NCBI RefSeq assembly: GCF_964275005.1
Contig: NC_092701.1
Span: 32,631,919 to 32,695,918 of the forward strand
DNA: 64,000 nt
Reading direction: 5' to 3'
Origin: Diadema setosum
Taxonomy: Eukaryota; Echinodermata; Echinoidea; Diadematoida; Diadematidae
Below the pieces are notes generated by a model, which saw only the letters and a list, made by a program, of their open reading frames with translations, was not told the DNA's origin and made no database searches. The translations under genes were made by a program, and so were the position numbers. Positions within the stretch are counted from its first letter, which is position 1, and each line of letters begins with the position of its first letter. Positions 57,530-64,000 of the stretch are shown here, piece by piece.

Positions 57530-58790
57530 TAATGTACATTTTCAAGTTGATTATTATTACGATGACTAGAAAGTCACACTCCACACTATGATGTTGGTAA
57601 CAATTCATATCTAACAATGACTGAAGAGTGAAATATATACGCTCTATGAAAGCTGATCATATGAAACAATGGCTGTTAAAAAGTGAATCGTACTTCGTCT
57701 GATAGATGATCAGATCAAACAATGACTGAAAAGTGAAATGTATACTCTCTATCATATCATAGCTGTGCATTCAAATCTACAGACTATGTAGACAATTAAC
57801 TTTCAGTTTATAGCTCTGCTATATTTTGACATTAAATGCTGTCTCAGTGATGTTATCAGTATTCATTTCTACTCATCTCTATGTCTGTAATCGTGATATG
57901 AATTGATAACACTGTCAGCTTATTGGAGACAACAGTTATTTTCCCTCTCCTTTTTTTGTCATTTAAAATTGGGCAAAAAAAAATGATAGCTTTTTATCTT
58001 GTCACAAACTCAATGACAACATCAAAGCATCGTCAAATTTGTCACCAAACTTAGCAGGAACTATCGCACGAGTGCATGATGGAATATAGATTTGTTCAAT
58101 CCATCTATCCCCCCACCCCCCCCCCCCCCCCCCCCCGCCCGGAATATCAGAACCCACCAAAATATAGAATCTTAAAAGAATCAATGCTCTGATATGTTAG
58201 TGAACGTTCTTTCAAGTTTGTTTATAACATGTAAATCCAGTGATAGACCATGATGGGTCGGGACCTAGTGGTCAGTTCTCAGTTGTCAAGTTGTGAACTT
58301 CTTTTTTACACTACATTGTCAAATTTTCTACTTGGTTGGTATTATTGCCAGTGTGATAGAATTTACAAATGGGTACATAAACCCCTATATACACTTAAAG
58401 CTCATTTTCAAAATTCAGAATATCGCCCATATTAACCTTATTTATAAATTTCCCAATTTTAGGAAGGAGTTGTGAATTCTTCACCCAACTTATACTTTCA
58501 TGTACAAGCAGATGTAAAGAAATTCAAATGAAAAGTCAGTCAAAAATCTTCAAAGGGTTGATAGTGTATAGAAAAGAAATAACAAGAAACTGAACTAGAA
58601 AAAGAAGAATGAGGTAGTCATCTGCATTGAATTTCTTTTCTCATCCCCCGATATCATTGTAAGGAGATGATTTAAATCTTATCTAAATATCTCTCCCGTT
58701 CCAGAGCAAGTTAGAGTAATTTGAATAGGAATTCATTTGTAAAGTGGGTGGAATCCTACAGGTGTTCGACAACTATTGTCCCCCAGCACC
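57530..58790. other. Non-coding sequence, no gene seen
   Basis: A long C run lies at 58109-58140 with one A and one G interruption. No coding frame is supported. Confidence 0.5.
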
Positions 58791-58833
58791 CAGTGCGAGC
58801 TGTGATGCACAGTTAAGTTTGCAGCAGCCAGTG

Positions 58834-58840
58834 TATATAG
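58834..58840 (+). promoter_or_regulatory. TATA-like box upstream of the 58918 gene
   Basis: GTATATAGGC lies about 80 bp before the ATG at 58918, which places a start of transcription near 58865 and leaves a short 5'UTR. Confidence 0.45.
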
Positions 58841-58917
58841 GCAAGCTCACAAGACAGTGAAACTGCCACACCCTGTCTTACCAGAAGACTGAGCAAGCAC
58901 CACTTCGCCAAGCAGTG

Positions 58918-59880
58918 ATGTCTGAGCTGGTGTGTCCAAGGTCCAACTGTAAGTCCAGGTTTTATTCATAATTTTGTACTGCTAATAATGGAATGAGTTT
59001 CTTTATTAACTGTTTATTGTTTGAGTTATGTTTTGGCGTTAAGCCGTACCCCGTACATATTGGAATTAGGGCAGTACAGAAGTCCTATTAATTGCGGTTG
59101 TGATATGGCTATAGACCTAGCATAATTTAATTTGAGAAAATTGATGGACTGTTAGATCTAGGGTCCCTTATTTTGTATCGGAGCTCGAAGAAAGTTGAAG
59201 ATATTAACGTTGAAAAAGGCTGATTTTAATAGTTGAAATTGAAGTATAGATTGTAATATGTGGAAAGATGTTTCCGCGTAGTGAATTGCAATGACGATGG
59301 TGTTTTGAGATTAGGGTGTGTTTTGAGATTAGGGTGTGTTTGAAAAGTGTTTTTGTAAGATTTGTTGTATTTGTTATATAAATGGCTTAAGCAGGGTGTT
59401 CGAGTGCATTTATAAGGCACTTATGATGATAGCGAGCTGGTGACAGTTATAAGACAAAGGTGTTATAAAGACTGATATTTTAAGACAGCTGTTCCATAGG
59501 ATTTCGTTTATAATATGTTCTTTTAGACGGCTGTTAGGGGTATAGTGTAGCTTCGACCACATGGATAAAGTCTGGAAGCTCGCACATTCTCCGGGCCGAG
59601 ACTCCATAGGTGTCTCTTGTTCAAGCGCTACCTGATCCCTTTGCTCGGACTTCCCTCGATGAGTTCGAGACACACCCCATCTACAACAACGCCGATTACA
59701 CGGGGCTGGATTCGTCGCCTTCGCTGAACCGCGGTCGGCCGGACTTCGCGTCGCCGCGTCAAAGGACGTCGTTGTCGCCCTGGCATATTCTCCAAACGAC
59801 CCGCGTTCACCGCCTCCAAGGACACAAGCAGACAAGGCTGTCGTCACACACGGAGAGCGCTGATTCGCGAAGCAAAGTCA
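58918..59880 (+). CDS. Unrecognised protein, first two coding exons
   Basis: Exon 1 (58918-58948) encodes MSELVCPRSN plus one base and ends at a perfect GTAAGT donor. After a 677-bp intron, a pyrimidine-rich acceptor (TCTCTTGTTCAAG) opens exon 2 (59626-59880) in matching phase; it ends at GTATGT. The joined N-terminus is about 95 residues, Ser/Pro/Arg-rich, without a signal peptide: SLPDPFARTSLDEFETHPIY begins exon 2 and SHTESADSRSKV ends it. Exon 2 is GC-rich against an AT-rich background. The region resembles a cytoplasmic N-terminal tail. The rest of the gene lies downstream, possibly including the exon near 61.4 kb. No family was recognised. The minus-strand frame over exon 2 is a shadow. 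Confidence 0.55.
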
Positions 59881-60470
59881 GTATGTAATTTCCCACCGTT
59901 TGATAAACCAGAACAACAATTTTCGAGCTGAACCGAACTTTACCCTGAATCAACATAGATGTATTCACGCATATGATTTGCTGTGGCAAGCCACATCCCC
60001 ACGCCGTCATATAGGTTAATACTATGAGAATTTCATTATGTGATAACTCAATAGTTTTATAAGCTGCAGTGGATAACATTGAGAATTATTAGTTTCAGGA
60101 ATTAGACAGTTGTTAGTATTTGACGCATGCAATTAAGTCATTCAATTCGGAAGGTATGTCCATCAATTCTGAGCTCAGAGGATTATATATAATTATAATG
60201 GATGTATGGTTTGATTACGTGATTTCACGCAAGTGCACTTGTAATTTCATTATTGTGTAAATGCTGAAACTCCCCCCCCCCCCTGGTATTTTTATGATAA
60301 TTTATGTTACAACTCATTCCTTGAAATAAAATCATCTACGATAGATTAATAACAAGTCCTATCAGAAGATTTTCATTTAAAAGAATGTCTCCACACGACA
60401 GGTAACCAAAGAGGGACAAAGTGGATAAATAGTCTTGACGAATGGTGCGCTAGTCAGATTTGAACCCAGG
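59881..60470. other. Intronic or intergenic AT-rich sequence
   Basis: A C run lies at 60273-60284. A stretch at 60430-60475 resembles a tRNA B-box in reverse (GGGTTCAAATC), but no tRNA or complete SINE could be built. No coding frame. Confidence 0.4.
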
Positions 60471-60474
60471 ATCT

Positions 60475-60631
60475 CCCCGCCGCACATTATACGACTCACG
60501 ACCTTACGACTGATAGACTTTGGATCCGAAGAAATAAATCACAATAGCCTCAGAATAAACACGCTTGTTCATTTCAGATCAAAAGTCTGTAAGTCGTAAA
60601 GTCGTGAGTCGTATAGTGTGCGGCGGGCTTT
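60475..60631. mobile_element. MITE with CCCGCCGCACACTATACGAC ends, intact copy
   Basis: CCCCGCCGCACATTATACGA on the left pairs with TCGTATAGTGTGCGGCGGGC on the right, and the arms continue (CTCACGACCTTACGACT / AAGTCGTAAAGTCGTGAG) into a core with TCAGAATAAACACG. The element at 2909-3221 is its relative. Confidence 0.8.
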
Positions 60632-61370
60632 ACTCTCAACCGCAACATCGCAGTGTTTCCATGAGTCGGTAATGTAAGGAAATTTGAGAGATTGATATTG
60701 ACCGAGTCACAATAGTCTTCTTCCCTTTATACCAATGTTCGATGCCGCCACTCAAAAATATATATTAAGTAGGCCTATATGTCAAATAGACCGGCCTCAC
60801 AGATAGGAAAACAAAGTGATTCATATCATAATGACCAGCCACTCTCTAAGGATGATATGTCTTTTGGATGTTAGTTACTTTTTTTCGCCGTTCCCTCTTA
60901 TAAAAGAGTAGCGGTTAATGCTGTTAGAGCCATGGGGATGCGCGAATAATTTTCGCAAATTGCGCAAAGATCGATGAAAGGAAAAATCAAACTGACTCGA
61001 TTTTACATGCCTTTTTCTGACTTATCAATTTATAAAGAACGCTCCTTGAAGATCATACCATAATCAGTTTCATTTGTGGGAAGTGATAAAAAAAAAACCC
61101 GATAATATCGGCTTTCAAGTGAATGTTTTTGAGTGAGTTATTTACTTTTGTTTGAAGGGTGAAATTTCATTTTATGTGTAAACAAACACAATTTACCCAA
61201 CATAATATTGGATCAGCGTTCAAACTGAATCTTCAGATTGCTCAGAAAGACGGGGGCATAGAATCCGATTATCAGGGCCCAAGTGCACCTGAGCAAGTCT
61301 TTGTGCATTCATAAAGGGGAAAAAACTGTCAGCTTCTTAAATATTAGCGGTGGTGGCTGCATTCCTGGAG
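60632..61370. other. Intronic or intergenic sequence, no gene seen
   Basis: AT-rich and without structure. It would be an intron if the exon at 61371 belongs to the 58918 gene. Confidence 0.4.
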
Positions 61371-61475
61371 CAAATTCAATGCGACGCCGGTACACATGTC
61401 TGATAAACCTGCTCTTTGGATTCCTTGTTAGCATCCCATTCTATATTATGACCTCCCTCTTGGAGACATTATATT
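61371..61475 (+). CDS. Possible exon encoding a membrane span
   Basis: After an AG at 61369-61370 the frame reads NSMRRRYTCLINLLFGFLVS then IPFYIMTSLLETLY, i.e. a basic flank followed by a clear hydrophobic helix. The two leading bases would complete the codon left open by the 59880 donor. A GTATAT donor follows at 61476. The pattern resembles the first membrane helix of multi-pass enzymes such as lipid phosphate phosphatases, but that is only an impression. The acceptor has a weak pyrimidine tract. Confidence 0.3.
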
Positions 61476-61984
61476 GTATATCTAATAATAATCTTTGATT
61501 TGTTTAAGATGTATTATGGTCTGATTTTATGTTCATATTGTCTGGGGCAAATTATTCCTTAATAGGGTCCCATTTTTGTAGGTTTTTCTACATTTCCCTT
61601 TAATAACAAAACCCTCTGGAAGTCCATCTAACGACAGATTATCGTATTCCTCATTGGCTCTATGCAATTTTACCTTTGTTATCCATCGCGACGAAAAGGG
61701 CGGCGCTTTAACGCAGCGCCTTTTTTCTCACTGAAGACATTTATTGGTTCGCCTATAGGTGGCAGTACAATACGAGTCATACTATTTCTCAGCCTAAGCT
61801 GTTTGACGAACACCGAGGACGCGGCAATATAAGCTCTCAGGTTTTTCATGCATAATGAAGGCGAAGACTCGAATATGACACCATAGCAGAAACAAAGAAG
61901 ATCTATCACGATGATTTTGATTTTCCCTTTTGGAACAAGTAAATGTCAGGAAAACAGTGCAATTTGTACGTTGACGACGCTTGC

Positions 61985-62345
61985 ACTGTGTGTTTGTGTA
62001 TATTTTTTTTTTGCGAATCCTATATGATTCAAATGATTTTTCTAAAGTCGTTACCAGACTTAATGGATAGTCTGTTTTCCCTTTGTCATGTAACAGAATG
62101 ATATGTAATTTTTCTCTTTTCCCTTTGAAGTTCACTTCAGGCAGTATTTTCCTCGGGATTCATAACAAACATTAGCTCGGCAGTGGTTTCACATACTGGA
62201 CCATATTTATTATTAAAAAAAAAACCCCAAAAACACTTTTATCTTTCTCTTCAAAAGTCTGCTACTGCTTTAGTTCACTTTTCACACATTTTTTTTTTTT
62301 TTTTTGCACTATGTGCACACACCGAGTCCGAGACTTTTAGCATTC
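61985..62345. repeat. Dispersed repeat shared with 41180-41560
   Basis: It carries the same ordered blocks as the copy at 41.2 kb, with about ten to fifteen percent visible differences and longer homopolymers (T run at 62289-62306). Both copies are followed, at different distances, by ACTTGTCCAGCG. Confidence 0.7.
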
Positions 62346-63391
62346 TGTATCATGCTTAATAACAAAATAAGCTTATACTTGTCCAGCGACATGTTTGAGA
62401 AATTCTCATATGTGCGTGGGGCAATTTTGTCTATGAAGGAAAATACTTGGGGAAAAAATGACTTAACGAGACTCTCCTATTTAAATACGTAAGTGTTTTA
62501 AGACTTAACAAACTCCACAGAAAATACTGATAATATTTCAAGACCCATTGCTCTGGGAGACAATTTCTCTTCCCAATATTCCCCAAACCAAATAGTCATG
62601 TCATGTCCATTTCAAAAATAGAAACCATATACACATAATGGTTTATATAATGCGTAATCTAAAACCTGTAGAAATTAACAAATATAGCAATAATGAAAGA
62701 CAGGAATTCATCAAACTTGTGTCGCGGCTATACTGGGAAATACAACAAAGAATGAAATAGCAACACTGAGCCCTGATTTCTAGCCATCAGATATACTGGT
62801 ATTCGATTGTTTTTACGATAGATATTTTGATTTCATGAATTGCAGAATTATTGAATCACGTTTGATTAGTTTGATTGTATATAGGCCTACTCTAGTTTGT
62901 TTCCTACAGTATCACATTGTCTATTCTTAATAACGAATCTGCACAATTATGCTCAAAATGTGACTGTGTTAAATTTCATGCAGTCACTCCTACTTGAAAA
63001 TAAGTGACATAACATTTTTTTCTAGAAAACAAATTTGAATCTCATAACAGATAGCAACATGCATTCCTCTGAAATTATGGTTGTGTTATGTATAACTATC
63101 AACTCCCTCCCTTTCTTTCATAAAAAGTACAATATCTGTAAAAACACGTAAAAATGGCTGTACTTCGACCCCGGGAATTTGGCAAAGTTGAAAAGTGGTT
63201 GTGAATGTCTTAGACCAGTATACCTGGCGGTCACAAAGGTGAAATGAATAAAATGCTTCATCACAATCACACCTTTACTTAAATTACTAAAACTGAATTT
63301 TGATATTGCGCAATTTTTCAAAAGAATCATCTGAGTATTTCAAACCAGAAGGAAGTCAAGACTTCTTTCGAAACAAAGTCCAACCACTTCG
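62346..63391. other. AT-rich non-coding sequence, no gene seen
   Basis: No coding frame, RNA gene or repeat structure could be supported. Confidence 0.5.
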
Positions 63392-64000
63392 TTTCGTTTC
63401 GTTTCGTTTATTTCATTTCTAACACATATGATTAGAACATTTGAATTACATTCTTATAATACAACAATGCAGTGAAAAACAAACAATGAACCATACTGCA
63501 TAATACAATTTTGTAATAATTTCAAGACCAGTACAGAAAAAGAAAATGTCTGGAAATGGAGGGAACTGCTAAAAAGCAGAGCTTGTAGTCTGCAGTCCCC
63601 TCATACAAAAAAGAAAAAACAACAACCTGTAGTTACAAAACTGATAAAACAATGCAAAGAAAGTAAAGTAAGACAGAGACGAAGTATACACACACAGACA
63701 CATTAACAAACACGAGACAGCTCTTCTGTAATGAGGGAAAGAGGAAAACTAAGTAAGTGTTCCATACAGTGAATGTCTTTACATGAATCAGTGTGCATTG
63801 AATAAGAAGGGAGATGTGAGTTGATCCTTTAATGGGGAAATTTGGCATAGTGCATTTTGATCCAATCTTTGATAGATGAGGCCGTTGATGAGAAACACGT
63901 TTGCTTGTTGTTTTCTTGAGGGGGGTGGAAATCGGGGAACAAGGCCCAAAAAGCAGATAGTAATGTAATATTTACAGCTACATCGCAGGCAACATGTCAA
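63392..64000 (-). mobile_element. LINE 3' region, running off the window
   Basis: Read on the minus strand the element ends TTAGAAATGAAATAAACGAA followed by a (CGAAA)n tail at 63392-63410, as LINE 3' ends do. Upstream blocks match 41875-42290. No reverse-transcriptase frame is reached before the window ends. Confidence 0.55.

Noticed and set aside
59410-59847. 145-codon minus-strand frame
   Set aside because: A shadow of the GC-rich plus-strand exon 59626-59880, extending into AT-rich intron without signals.
60430-60500. tRNA gene on the minus strand
   Set aside because: Only a B-box-like GGGTTCAAATC is present. No acceptor stem, anticodon arm or A-box could be matched.

Overview
The window looks like nuclear DNA of a marine invertebrate deuterostome, most likely an echinoderm. 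The reasons are an AT-rich, repeat-packed sequence; short spliced exons with GT-AG signals in otherwise empty DNA; a Toll-like receptor (TLR) reading frame without host introns, as is usual in sea urchins; TTAGGG-type telomere-like repeats; and a very high density of small inverted-repeat transposons. No species can be named from sequence alone. No bacterial operons, CRISPR arrays, retroviral or LTR elements were seen.

Host genes are sparse. (1) 4608-5414, minus: one complete 268-codon ORF of unknown function with a Ser-rich N-terminal half and a helical C-terminal half. (2) 19440-19775: a short coding-like island that can be read as spliced exons on either strand. (3) 24400-26131, minus: a four-exon model (TATA box, 5'UTR exon, three coding exons) for a 159-residue single-pass membrane protein with a very acidic cytoplasmic tail. 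(4) 43213-51184, plus: a TLR (signal peptide, LRRs, LRRCT, TM, TIR) that is a pseudogene, split by a 5.3 kb terminal-inverted-repeat (TIR) element and carrying two further frameshifts. (5) 58834 onward, plus: a TATA box, a first coding exon with a perfect donor and a second coding exon, with a possible third exon encoding a membrane span near 61.4 kb.

The rest is mostly transposon debris. At least twenty non-autonomous inverted-repeat elements can be delimited, many with a visible target-site duplication (TSD). They include four TTAA-type elements at 12.5, 17.5, 34.7 and 51.6 kb; a nested pair at 2.9-3.2 kb; an element with 9-bp TSDs at 42.4 kb; one with 7-bp TSDs at 12.0 kb; and a 1.1 kb foldback at 54.0-55.2 kb with a LINE tail inserted in one arm. 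A 5'-truncated CR1/Jockey-like LINE with a recognisable reverse-transcriptase C-terminus lies at 31.25-32.3 kb. LINE 3' tails of the same or similar type occur at 54.2 and 63.4 kb. A tRNA-derived SINE is at 22.7-22.9 kb.

The most unusual structures are the inverted 16-nt motif ladder at 28.7-29.5 kb, the dyad array at 56.0-56.5 kb, the AGTGA-filled palindrome at 57.2-57.5 kb, and the TLR insertion, whose empty site can be read exactly. The genes do not form a functional cluster.
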